A stretch of 64,000 nucleotides of DNA from JAJYLM01 sp964547905 (GTDB lineage: Bacteria; JAMCPX01): positions 1 through 64,000 of the forward strand of contig CAZJPN010000046.1 of NCBI GenBank assembly GCA_964547905.1. Reading direction: 5' to 3'. Shown piece by piece: positions 26,889-35,622 of this stretch. The position numbers and the translations under genes are program-made. Position 1 is the first letter of the stretch, and each line of letters starts with the position of its first letter. Below the pieces are notes generated by a model that saw only the letters and a program-made list of their open reading frames with translations, did not search any database and was not told where the DNA came from.

Positions 26889-27746
26889 ATGATAATCTCT
26901 GTTGCGAGTGGAAAGGGCGGAACAGGTAAGACAACTGTTGCAGTGAATCTCGCCTTATCCCTTCATGATGTTCAGTTTGTTGACTGCGACGTAGAAGAAC
27001 CTAATGTACATCTGTTCATCATGCCTGATATTACCGAAAAGAAATCCGCTTATATTCCAATACCCGAGGTTATTGAGGATACCTGCAACTACTGCGACAT
27101 ATGCAGACAGGTTTGTGCTTATAATGCTGTCGTGGTTATTCCTCCAAGGGTGAATAAAAAGGGGACGGTATTGGTCTATCCTGAACTCTGTCACGGCTGC
27201 GGTGCGTGCCCACTGTTCTGTCCTCAAAAGGCAATGGTAGAGGTCGATAAGGAGATCGGCGTTATTGAAATAGGAGAAAAAGAAAATTTGCAGTTTATTC
27301 AGGGCAAGCTCAATATAGGTGAAACAATGTCACCGCCGCTTATCCGTCAGGTTAAAAAATATATCAATACCGGAAAGACAGTAATTATCGATGCCCCTCC
27401 AGGGACATCATGTCCTGTCATTACAGCAGTAAAGGGAAGCGACTTTTGCGTTTTGGTCACAGAGCCAACCCCGTTTGGTCTTAATGATTTGGCGTTGACC
27501 GTTGATGTTGTTCATGAGTTGAAGGTTCCATTCGGCGTTGTTATCAACCGTGCAACCATGAGCAACAATAAGGTTGAACAATACTGTGAAAAAGAAGGTA
27601 TACCCGTTTTGATGAAAATACCTTTTGATAGGAAGATAGCAGAGGCATATTCTAAGGGTATACCAATGCTAAATATAATGCCTGATTATAGGAATAGTTT
27701 TCAAGGGCTATTTGATACGATTACCATGATGACACAGAAGGTCTGA
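26889..27746 (+). CDS. MinD-type P-loop ATPase with inserted ferredoxin domain
   Basis: A 285-residue ATPase. The deviant Walker A motif GKGGTGKTT is at residues 8-16. A two-cluster ferredoxin insert spans about 70-115 (CNYCDICRQVC and CHGCGACPLFCP). The Walker A' and switch regions (DAPPGTSC) follow. This is the architecture of the paired ATPases found with ORP and Nbp35-like proteins. It probably uses ATP to drive assembly or handling of a metal cluster on the upstream protein. No ribosome site is visible before the ATG at 26889, so it may rely on coupling to the gene 24 bases upstream. Confidence 0.93.
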   Translation: MIISVASGKGGTGKTTVAVNLALSLHDVQFVDCDVEEPNVHLFIMPDITEKKSAYIPIPEVIEDTCNYCDICRQVCAYNAVVVIPPRVNKKGTVLVYPELCHGCGACPLFCPQKAMVEVDKEIGVIEIGEKENLQFIQGKLNIGETMSPPLIRQVKKYINTGKTVIIDAPPGTSCPVITAVKGSDFCVLVTEPTPFGLNDLALTVDVVHELKVPFGVVINRATMSNNKVEQYCEKEGIPVLMKIPFDRKIAEAYSKGIPMLNIMPDYRNSFQGLFDTITMMTQKV

Positions 27747-27776
27747 TGTACAAATAAACAAGGTTTGGGATCAGTT

Positions 27777-28625
27777 ATGAAACAGATAGTTGTAGTCAGT
27801 GGAAAAGGTGGAACAGGTAAGACCGTATTAACCGCTTCACTTGCGGCACTTGTAAAAAATAAGGTGCTTGTTGATTGTGATGTGGATGCTGCAGATCTAC
27901 ATCTCATGGTACATCCCACTATCAAAGAGAAGCATGAGTTTAAAGGCGGTAAAATAGCTGTTATAAATAAGGACGCATGCACGGAGTGCGGGTTGTGCCT
28001 TGATGTATGCAGGTTTGACGCTATAGACATCAATTTCACTGTAGACCGGTTATCGTGTGAAGGGTGCGGTGTATGCAGTCGTATCTGTCCGTACGAAGCT
28101 GTACAGATGGAACAGAAGATAGCAGGTGAATGGTATATATCCGATACCGAGTATGGACCTTTTATGCATGCAAGATTGGGGATTGCCGAAGAAAATTCAG
28201 GCAAACTCGTTTCAAAAATAAGGCATGCAGCCAAAGCGTTGGCAAAAGAACAGCATAAAGATTACGTGCTCATTGATGGACCTCCAGGAATTTCCTGCGC
28301 CCTTATTTCATCTGTATCAGGCATGGATCTTGCATTGATTGTAACAGAACCAACCCTATCCGGCATACATGATATGCTCAGAGTTATAGAGGTTGCAGCG
28401 CATTTCAACGTAAAAACAAAGGTAGTGATCAATAAGTACGATCTCAACTTGGAAAACTCAAAGAGTATCAAAGCGCAATGCGAAGAAAAGGGTGTTGAGG
28501 TCGTAGGACATGTTCCATTTACGTCCTGTATGAGCGAGGCGATATCAGAGGGTATCCCGCCTATCTGTTACTGTAGCGACGGCATTGCAAAGCAAATAAA
28601 CAGTATTTGGGAAAAGATATCTTAA
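27777..28625 (+). CDS. second MinD-type P-loop ATPase with inserted ferredoxin domain
   Basis: A 282-residue paralogue of the gene just upstream, with the same plan. GKGGTGKT is near residues 9-16. Ferredoxin motifs are CTECGLCLDVC and CEGCGVCSRICP (about 65-105), and DGPPGISC is in the switch region. The ATG at 27777 is taken; a TTG twelve bases earlier is in frame and also possible. Two such paralogues side by side are the norm for this system. The stop codon TAA is the first part of the repeat that follows. Confidence 0.93.
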   Translation: MKQIVVVSGKGGTGKTVLTASLAALVKNKVLVDCDVDAADLHLMVHPTIKEKHEFKGGKIAVINKDACTECGLCLDVCRFDAIDINFTVDRLSCEGCGVCSRICPYEAVQMEQKIAGEWYISDTEYGPFMHARLGIAEENSGKLVSKIRHAAKALAKEQHKDYVLIDGPPGISCALISSVSGMDLALIVTEPTLSGIHDMLRVIEVAAHFNVKTKVVINKYDLNLENSKSIKAQCEEKGVEVVGHVPFTSCMSEAISEGIPPICYCSDGIAKQINSIWEKIS

Positions 28626-28783
28626 CCCACAAATGCAATAGGGAAGTTTACCCTGTTAGAAAATTCTCACTATTACATACCGCATAATACTAAATTATTA
28701 CAAAGCTGTCATACGTGGATATCGTTCAATCCACACCGTTTCTAACAGGGGGGGTGTTCAAATGCATTTTTTGGGTTAAAAAT
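28622..28783. repeat. dispersed repeat with inverted ends and an inner palindrome
   Basis: The stretch starts TTAACCCACAAATGCA and ends TGCATTTTTTGGGTTAA, which are imperfect inverted ends. The 20-base module at 28631-28650 recurs at 22644, 37199, 44391 and 62390. Inside, CCCTGTTAGAAA (28651-28662) and TTTCTAACAGGG (28739-28750) form a perfect 12-base inverted repeat around 76 bases, with a smaller GTGGAT/ATCCAC hairpin within. No coding sequence is seen. It could be a small non-autonomous mobile element. Confidence 0.65.
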
Positions 28784-28923
28784 TGCGTGTTTTCACCCAG
28801 GTGAGAGCGTCTTACTATCCATCCTTTTTATGCTAAAAAAACGAAGCGTACAATTGTTTTTATAAGATAATATGTTACTCAAGAACATTCTTGTTTTATA
28901 AAATGGTATAGAACTTGCGCTTA

Positions 28924-28943
28924 ATCTCCTTTAAAAAGGAGAT
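28924..28943 (+). promoter_or_regulatory. hairpin that covers the ribosome site of the next gene
   Basis: ATCTCCTTT, two bases, then AAAGGAGAT form a perfect 9-base inverted repeat. Its 3' arm is the Shine-Dalgarno sequence of the gene at 28951, so the arm upstream could block ribosome binding. Confidence 0.55.
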
Positions 28944-28950
28944 ATTTACA

Positions 28951-29289
28951 ATGCCAACATTTAAACAATTGTCGGATTATTATGCAAGATACATAAGAAA
29001 CAAGCTAATTGAAAATATATTTAAAATGATAAACTACTCGACTAAACCTAAAGACCGACACATAAAACTTGCTGTTATTCTTATTGCTATTCTTCAGGAA
29101 ATCAATAAAAGTTTAAACCAATATAATCTTTCAGATTTGAAAAAAAACAGCATAATAAATGAAATCTCCGACAATCTTGGTTTAAAACATACCAGTTTGC
29201 TCTTAATGCTCAAAGAAGCAAGTAATGATAATTTTGCCGGGCTTGCCAATTACTTGGAGAACTTTTTTGAGGAATTAGAACTATTATGA
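28951..29289 (+). CDS. hypothetical protein (112 aa) of unknown function
   Basis: A 112-residue, Leu/Lys/Asn-rich protein predicted to be mostly helical, with no membrane segment and no motif I recognise. The frame is well supported by an AAAGGAGAT ribosome site before the ATG at 28951, and by base composition like its neighbours. The site is covered by a hairpin, which hints at translational control. It lies 33 bases before the broken CoA-transferase on the same strand, so they may once have shared an operon. The function is unknown. Confidence 0.6.
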   Translation: MPTFKQLSDYYARYIRNKLIENIFKMINYSTKPKDRHIKLAVILIAILQEINKSLNQYNLSDLKKNSIINEISDNLGLKHTSLLLMLKEASNDNFAGLANYLENFFEELELL

Positions 29290-29322
29290 ATAGTATACCT
29301 CTCTATAAGAAAGGAGAATACA

Positions 29323-30906
29323 ATGGCAAAAGTCATAACCTTTGAAGAAGCTGCAAAATTAGTACCAGACGGTGCATGTGTAGCAAGCTCCGGTATTGGT
29401 GGCATTAATAAATCCTTAAAGTTCGATCAGTCAATAGAGGACAGATTTTTAAAGGAAAATCACCCTAAGGATCTCACGGTACTTTTTGCAGCGGGTCAGG
29501 GAGGTTACGCACTCCACATGGGTACCAACTGTTATGCACACGAAGGTTTGATCAATCGGCTCATTGGGGGTCATATTGACACTGCACGGGAAGTGTTTAA
29601 AATGGCACTCGAAGGAAAAAAATATAGAGATCTATAACCTGCCGCAAGGTCAGATGGCACAGTTATATAGGGCTATTGCAGCAAAGAAACCTGGCATAGT
29701 TTCACAGATCGGATTAGGAACGTTTGTGGATCCACGAGTGGAAGGATCGGCTATGACGCCAATCTCCAAAGCTAAGCTTGTTGAAGTCGTAACGGTAGAT
29801 GGAGAGGACTACCTGTTTTATAAGTCCATACCTATCGATGTATCGGTAATTAGGGGAACCACAGCAGACCTACGAGGAAATATATCGTGCGAATTAGAGG
29901 CAGCAATAACGGATGACCTTCCACTTGCCATGGCAGCACACAATTCCCGGGGTATTGTTATCGCTGAGGCTCAAAGGTTGACTGCGGGCACACTTAATCC
30001 GCGGAATGTCATTGTTCCTGGAACGCTGGTTGATTACATAGTTGTGTATGAAGAACAACACATGACATTTATAGAGCCTTATAACCCGGCTTATAACGGA
30101 GATATCGAGCATCCACAGCCATGGGTACTTGCAAAGAAGATAAAGGAATTAAGCGTCGGCATTACCCCGCCGCGTGGACAGGTGTGGATATTATACCGGC
30201 ACGGCGAGCAGCATATGAACTCAAAGCTGGTGCTGTTGTAAATAGAGGGCTTGGTGTGCCGGAAGGGGTATCACAGGTAGCTGAGGAGGAAGGCATTATC
30301 GAAGATTTTACTTTGACTGTTGAATCAGGTCCATGGGGAGGGGCACCTGCAGGTGGTGCCAGTTTCGGGGCTTCTATCAATCCACACGCAATACTGCATT
30401 CAGCCTCCATGTTTGATTTCTATGGAGGCGGCGGACTGGATATCACCTTTGTCGGTTTTGCCGAGACAGACTCAAAGGGAAACGTAAATGTATCAAAGAT
30501 TCAGGGTAGAATCATTGGTACTGGTGGATTTATAGATATTACACAAACAGCCAAGAAAGTTGTTTTTCTTGGAAAGTTTGCTGACCATGCAGAGTACACA
30601 ATTGACAGTAATGGCATAAAGATACTGAAAGAGGGAACACCAAAGTTTGTTCAGAATGTCGAACAGATAACTTTCTCTGCGGATTACTCTAAAAAGATCA
30701 AATAGAATGTCGTCTATATAACAGAGAGAGCGGTGTTTGAGCTTGGAAAGAACGGACTTGTGCTTTTAGAGATTGCAGCCGGGCTCGATGTAAAAAGTGA
30801 TGTCTTAAACCGCATACCCTTTCCTGTAGAAGTAGCTGAGAAGCTGAAGGTTATGGATAAGAAGATCTTTACATTTGAAAAAATGGGTCTTGCTCAGGTC
30901 TTTTGA
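29323..30906 (+). pseudogene. acyl-CoA:acetate/propionate CoA-transferase, broken by two frameshifts and a nonsense codon
   Basis: The three pieces together recreate a full-length (~528 codons) family I-type CoA-transferase like Pct/YdiF, which moves CoA between short-chain acids. The start (MAKVITFEEAAKLVPDG), the YNLPQG middle segment, the catalytic Glu region (TVESGPWGG) and the C-terminal TERAVFEL...GLVLLEIA are all recognisable. Lesion 1: the frame slips at a run of seven A at about 29616-29622, and six A would restore it. Lesion 2: the frame slips again between about 30165 and 30195. Lesion 3: a TAG at 30703-30705 interrupts the last 67 codons. A strong AAGGAG ribosome site remains. Sequencing error could explain a homopolymer slip but hardly all three lesions. 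Confidence 0.88.
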
Positions 30907-31226
30907 TATACGATTATAATGACGTTGTAGAGAGGCTATCCGAAAGGTTCACCCGGACATCATTAACCAAAAAATGCAAGAGGAAAGGTTGTTCATTCGC
31001 TAAAAAGAAGAAAGAGTTTGAAACGATACGAAACAAAACACCTGTGAACTGCTTGCAATACTTTCATAGTATTCTGCGTGGACAATTTCTCTATTAGTGT
31101 CAAGGAATAAATAGCGCATATTAAAACGGCAATATCCTTTAGCCAAAGGAGCTTTGTTTTGTGAGCAGAGGCGAATAGATCCTTTAAAAAACCATTGACA
31201 AGCGCATTTTTTTGCACAATGCTAAT
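30907..31226. other. intergenic region, no gene recognised
   Basis: Between the broken CoA-transferase and catalase nothing codes convincingly. A TTGACA at 31195-31200 may be the catalase -35 element, but a matching -10 is unclear. An A/T-rich tract precedes the PerR-like site. Confidence 0.4.
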
Positions 31227-31241
31227 TTAGAATAGTTACAA
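31227..31241 (+). promoter_or_regulatory. PerR-box-like palindrome upstream of catalase
   Basis: TTAGAAT-a-GTTACAA matches the known PerR consensus TTATAAT-n-ATTATAA at 11 of 14 positions. It sits 20 bases before the catalase start and just ahead of the AAGGAGGT ribosome site. A longer inverted repeat CTAATT/AATTAG frames it. Confidence 0.5.
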
Positions 31242-31261
31242 TTAGTAAAAAGGAGGTAAGT

Positions 31262-32707
31262 ATGTCAAAATCTTCAAGAAAAACAATGACAACGGATGCC
31301 GGTGTGCCTGTCAGTGATAATCAGAACAGCCTAACCGCGGGGCCACGCGGCCCGGTGCTTATGGCCGATTACGAGCTCATGGAGCGTATGGCGCATTTCA
31401 ACAGGGAACGGGTACCGGAACGGGTTGTTCATGCAAAAGGCGCCGGGGCATACGGCGTTTTCAGGGTAACGGGTGATATTTCCCAATATACGCGTGCCAA
31501 ACTATTTTCCAAGATAGGAAACTCCTGTGAAATGTTTGTTCGATTCTCCACCGTTGCCGGAGAAATTGGTTCAGCCGACACGGTTCGTGATCCCCGGGGT
31601 TTTGCGTGCAAATTCTATACCGAAGAGGGCAACTGGGATCTGGTTGGCAATAATACGCCGGTATTCTTCGTCCGGGATGCGCTCAAGTTTCAGGATTTTA
31701 TTCACAGCCAAAAGCGAGATCCTCAAACCGGTTTGAGAGACAACACCATGCAATGGGACTTCTGGAGTCTGTCGCCTGAGTCCTTACATCAGGTAACCAT
31801 ACTGTTCTCCGACAGAGGCATTCCCGCCACCTACCGAAATATGAACGGCTATAGCAGTCATACATTCAGCCTATGGAACGAGAAGGGCGAACGTTACTGG
31901 GTGAAATGGCACCTCAAGACTATGCAGGGCATTAAATGCCTGACTGAGGAAGAAGCCGGGAGAATAGCAGGACAGGACCCGGATTTCCATAGGCGCGATT
32001 TGTTTACCTCAATAAAGCAAGGCAAGAATCCCAAATGGAGTGTCCAGATACAGATTATGCCTGAAAAGGATGCGGAGACTTACAGCATACATCCTTTTGA
32101 TCTAACAAAGGTATGGCCACATAAAGATTATCCACTGATTGAGGTAGGGGTAATGGAACTCAACCGCAACCCGGAGAACTACTTTGCAGAAGTGGAGCAG
32201 TCAGCGTTCGAGCCAAGTAATTTACCGCCGGGGTTTGGCGTCTCTCCCGACAAAATGCTCCAGGCAAGGCTGTTATCCTATGCTGACACCCATCGCTACC
32301 GTATCGGGATAAACTACGCATCACTCCCTGTAAACAAGCCGCGATGTCCTGTGCATACATACAATCGGGATGGGCATATGCGCTTTGATGGCAATTATGG
32401 CGGCACAGTCAATTACGAGCCAAACAGCTTTGACGGACCGGTGGACGATAAGCAGTATAAAGAACCGCCTCTTCATATCTCCGGGGATGCGGACCGCTAC
32501 GACCATCGTGAGGGTAATGACGACTACAACCAGGCAGGGGATCTCTACCGGCTCATGAGTACAGATCAAAAGGCGCAACTTATCGGCAACATCGTGCGAG
32601 CGATGAAACAAGTGCCAAAGGACATTCAGCTCCGCCAGATTGACCACTTTCGTAAGGCAGACAAAGACTACGGTGACCGGGTGGCTTCCGGCTTAGGGCT
32701 GTTATAA
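31262..32707 (+). CDS. heme catalase (monofunctional, small-subunit type)
   Basis: A 481-residue clade-3-sized catalase that disproportionates hydrogen peroxide. Catalytic His57 (RVVHAKGAGAYG), Asn130 (GNNTPVFF) and the heme-ligating Tyr340 (RLLSYADTHRYR) are all present, as is the conserved RFSTVAGE. Length is complete. There is no signal peptide. Its GC content and codon choice look higher than its neighbours, and the genes on both sides are decayed, so it may have been acquired. A PerR-like site and a strong ribosome site precede it, and the remnant of a peroxiredoxin follows. The symbol katA would be a guess and is left out. Confidence 0.97.
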   Translation: MSKSSRKTMTTDAGVPVSDNQNSLTAGPRGPVLMADYELMERMAHFNRERVPERVVHAKGAGAYGVFRVTGDISQYTRAKLFSKIGNSCEMFVRFSTVAGEIGSADTVRDPRGFACKFYTEEGNWDLVGNNTPVFFVRDALKFQDFIHSQKRDPQTGLRDNTMQWDFWSLSPESLHQVTILFSDRGIPATYRNMNGYSSHTFSLWNEKGERYWVKWHLKTMQGIKCLTEEEAGRIAGQDPDFHRRDLFTSIKQGKNPKWSVQIQIMPEKDAETYSIHPFDLTKVWPHKDYPLIEVGVMELNRNPENYFAEVEQSAFEPSNLPPGFGVSPDKMLQARLLSYADTHRYRIGINYASLPVNKPRCPVHTYNRDGHMRFDGNYGGTVNYEPNSFDGPVDDKQYKEPPLHISGDADRYDHREGNDDYNQAGDLYRLMSTDQKAQLIGNIVRAMKQVPKDIQLRQIDHFRKADKDYGDRVASGLGLL

Positions 32708-32743
32708 TTTCACATAATGATAAAATAAAAGGGAGGTAAGTTA

Positions 32744-33214
32744 TGGAAGGACTTCAAAAAACTCAATACAGAGCTAATCGGTCTTTCTGTTGACCAGGTA
32801 TTCTCTCATATTAAATGGGTTGAATGGATAAAAAATGAACTTAAGGTAGAGATTCAGTTTCCAATCATTGCAGATGACAGGGACAAGATTGCCGAGTCTC
32901 TAGGCATGATCCACCCTGGCAAAGGTAGTAATACTGTAAGGGCGGTTTTTTTACTGGACGATAAAGGTGTTTTGAGATTGCTTCTTTATTATCCTCAGGA
33001 AATTGGAAGGAATATTGAGGAGATACTGAGGGTCATTAAGGCTCTTCAAACCGCAGACAAATATGGTGTTGCAATCCCTGCAAACTGGCCTAACAATGAG
33101 CTGATAAAAGACGAAGTCATCATCAGTCCGGCATCAGATGTCAAAACAGCAGAGGAAAGGCCAAAGAAAAACAATTGCTATGATTGGTGGTTCTGCCACA
33201 AGAAGATTAATTAA
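32744..33214 (+). pseudogene. peroxiredoxin (Prx6/1-Cys type) lacking its N-terminal catalytic part
   Basis: The frame starting TGG-AAG-GAC-TTC encodes the second half of a Prx6-like peroxiredoxin: LNTELIGLSVDQVFSHIKW, FPIIADD, a VRAVFLLDDKG strand and a C-terminal CYDWWFC element. About 60-70 residues with the peroxidatic Cys are missing. A ribosome site and ATG (GGAGGTAAGTTATG, ATG at 32743) sit right at the junction, but in another frame, and that frame stops after 16 codons. So the 5' end appears deleted. An ATG at 32906 could still express a short piece, which would lack the active site. Confidence 0.8.
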
Positions 33215-33232
33215 CATAAAAAATACACTTTG

Positions 33233-33265
33233 AAGAGGAAATCCAAAAAAACTGGATTTCCTCTT
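33233..33265 (+). terminator. hairpin after the peroxiredoxin remnant
   Basis: AAGAGGAAATCCA and TGGATTTCCTCTT form a perfect 13-base stem with a 7-base loop (AAAAAAC). The following T-run is short (TTTC). Confidence 0.7.
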
Positions 33266-33341
33266 TCATCAAAGATAACCGATTTTTATGTTAACCACGC
33301 AAGATGCAGGAGGAAAATCTTTTTTTAAATAGTATAACACG

Positions 33342-33692
33342 CTATAGAATCTTATAATCGTGCGTACCAACAACAACGGGAACCTTTATATCGTTCTTTA
33401 TCAGGTCAACAGCCTTATCAATAGACATATAAGGACAGCTTATCTTGGCCTCTGCCATGCAATTGCTGATGTATATTTCATCCGGAACAATTTCAGAAAG
33501 CCTTATGCTCATTTGAATATTTGGGATTAAAGCCCTTCCAGGGCATTCACAGCGTACGAAACCAATTACTTATACAGGCTCATGAACTTTAGACTCACCA
33601 AAGGCCGCTGCCTTTAGACATCGCCACTCTCCCGGACATCCATAGGTAGAATCCATATATGCACCACAGCCTACAATAAACACGCTTTTCAT
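33342..33692 (-). pseudogene. CGGC-domain protein interrupted by an in-frame TAA
   Basis: Read on the minus strand, a strong ribosome site (GGGAGGTAAAACA) and ATG at 33690-33692 start a protein with a GCGAY element, CPGEWRCLKAA, then VIGFVRCECPGRAL, a SNCMAEAKISCPYMS segment and a terminal VVGTHDY. This is the order of CGGC-domain proteins, small anaerobe proteins thought to bind metal through conserved Cys. A TAA at 33570-33572 stops the frame after 40 codons, and homology continues in the same frame to a TAG at 33342-33344. The CGGC motif itself reads CECPGR. A single-base error at the TAA would restore it. Confidence 0.72.
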
Positions 33693-33737
33693 TGTTTTAC
33701 CTCCCTAAAATAGATTATTAGCCCATTTAATGGGCTT

Positions 33738-33986
33738 TTAAAAAACAAACAATCTTTTCTTTTTTACATCCTTGTAAATATTTTTCCTCCCGACAGCATT
33801 CTCAACGATCTTTTGCATGGTCAATGTGAACAATGGAGCCGGTGCGTGTTCGTCTCTATGGGTTAAAGCGCTGCACACCTTCTTCATTATCTTCAATTGA
33901 ATGACCTTATTGCCCATCGTGGTAAGCTTGGAAAGATTGTAGGCTTGATTTATTATGCAAGGAATACATGCTGAATCTAAAACCAT
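33738..33986 (-). pseudogene. N-terminal fragment of a DUF89 (ARMT1/AF1104-like) protein
   Basis: The 82-residue product matches the start of DUF89 proteins, whose full length is about 280 residues. CIPCIINQA with its CxxC, a helical stretch, the APAPLFT segment and a NIYKDVKKK end correspond to the first helical domain. The metal-dependent phosphatase core is absent. The reading frame ends by stop codons and nothing downstream continues the homology. A GGAGCGG ribosome site lies before the ATG at 33984-33986. Most likely a truncated gene; a genuine small protein cannot be excluded. Confidence 0.6.
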
Positions 33987-34229
33987 TTGAACCGCTCCGA
34001 TAAATAAGATGCTAATGGAGATGAGCTATACTTTTCTTTACATTTGGTTCTTGCAATTCTTCAAGTCCGTTATTTGGCTTGTCCAAACTTTTTTGAAATT
34101 AATGTGTTTGGTTCTTTTTCTAAGGAAAACGATTTCATACAAACGTACACAATTTTAATAACAGTATAATAAAATTATTATAAAAGGTTCTTGTATCTTG
34201 TATTTGAGAAAGCACTTCATGTTTTTTTA

Positions 34230-34879
34230 TTATGTTTCCCTATACTTATGCACACCAAGGCTTACTATGAATAATGTAAGACATACCAATATTATGCTTC
34301 CACCGCTTGCACCACCAATATAGTAAGATATAAAAAGACCGGCATAAACAGAAACAAGGGATACAAGAATAGCAAGCAGCATAGACTGGCTAAAGCTCTT
34401 GCTTATCTGCATTGCTGTTAAAGCAGGAATAACCATAAGCGCACCTATCAGTAATGTTCCTACTGTATTCATGGCTATTGCAACAATCTCATACAGATCA
34501 GACAAGGATGTTGTCGTTATACTCCCGAACAGCACGCTGAATATGTCTATAGTAAAATCTCTGTAAACGCTTATAATAACCACTGCTATTGCCATGCCGC
34601 CATAGAGGAAGATAGCAAGCACGGACTCTCCTGATATACGACTCTTCCATCGTAATAGCTCTATGCCGAGTGCAGCTATGATGGCTGTTAAAAGGGCTGT
34701 TAAGATAGGATTTGCCCTCGTGATTATACCAATAGCAACGCCGGTAAGAGAGACATGGGCAAGCGTATCTGACATAATAGTATATCGCTTAACTACAAGA
34801 AATGTACCGATGAGAGGGGCTGTCCGGCAATGAATGCCCTTATCATAAAATCAAATGTAACAATATCAGGCATGCTCAT
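34230..34879 (-). pseudogene. znuB-type zinc ABC permease with an N-terminal deletion/frameshift
   Basis: From 34775 to 34230 a 181-codon frame encodes the last five or six helices of an ABC-3 permease (SDTLAHVSLTGVAIG, then SITTTSLSDL). The N-terminal part is in a different frame: starting at ATG 34877-34879 it reads FMIRAFIAG and then stops. The next frame continues PLIGTFLVVKRYTIMSDTL. Comparison with the family implies loss of roughly 20 bases near 34815. The start codon overlaps the end of znuC, as in intact operons. A shortened product from 34775 would lack the first helices. Confidence 0.75.
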
Positions 34880-35622
34880 GATGGATAAAGGTAGCCTCTT
34901 TGCTATAAAGCTGTTCTATATACTTGCTTTTGATAATGTCCTCTGGTGCTCCATGACAGATAAGTGCCTTATTAAGACAGACCATACATTTTACCTCCTT
35001 TGCAATGGTTGCTCTATCATGGCTCACCATAAGAATTGTTATTTCATAATCTTTATTGAGGCTCGTAAGTATAGTATAAAAATCTTCTTGAGAAACTACA
35101 TCTACACCAGCGGTTGGTTCATCAAGGAGCAAGATTTCCGGCTTGCCAGCAAGTGCACTTGCAATAACAACCCTTCTGCCTTTCCCCACCGGAGAGGCTG
35201 TTAATATTTCTCTTTTTGTATCCTGCTATACCCATTGCCTTCATTGCCCATTCAATCGCCTCTTTATCTTCCTTAGACATCCATCGAGCTATACCAAGCT
35301 TCGGTATTCTTCCTATCTTTACCATTTCCTCAACTGTTATCGGAAAATGAAGCGGTGCAGACAGAGAACTCTGGGGTATATAACCTATGGAATGCCTATC
35401 CCGGGATACACGAACCTCATCACCATAAATAAGCACCCTACCAGATGATGGCTTCAAAAGCCCTGTGATGATCTTCAATAGGGTTGTTTTCCCTGCACCA
35501 TTGGGACCAACTATAGCAATATAATCGCCTTTTTTAATCTGAAAACCTATGTCTTTTAAAACCGGCACAGAATTATATAAAAAGCTTACATGCTGAATAT
35601 CTATGCAAACATCATTGTTCAT
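34866..35622 (-). pseudogene. znuC-type zinc ABC ATPase, split by a one-base frameshift
   Basis: The 5' piece (from 35622) has Walker A GPNGAGKTT near residue 38-46 and the signature LSGGE, and runs out of frame just after SGGERQ. The 3' piece carries VVIASALAGKPEILLLDEPTAGVD (Walker B) and the HD switch. Removing one A at about 35183 restores a normal 250-residue ABC ATPase. The gene overlaps the znuA stop by four bases. With znuB also broken, zinc import by this operon is probably lost, unless the lesions are assembly errors. Confidence 0.82.

Noticed and set aside
30703..30705. TAG in the CoA-transferase as a recoded (pyrrolysine) codon
   Set aside because: TAG ends several intact genes here (e.g. 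18851, 25869, 56099, 58184, 61113) and the gene has two frameshifts, so decay is simpler.
30903..31097. 64-codon plus-strand frame after the CoA-transferase
   Set aside because: Lys/Arg-rich without motif or ribosome site, located in a decaying stretch.
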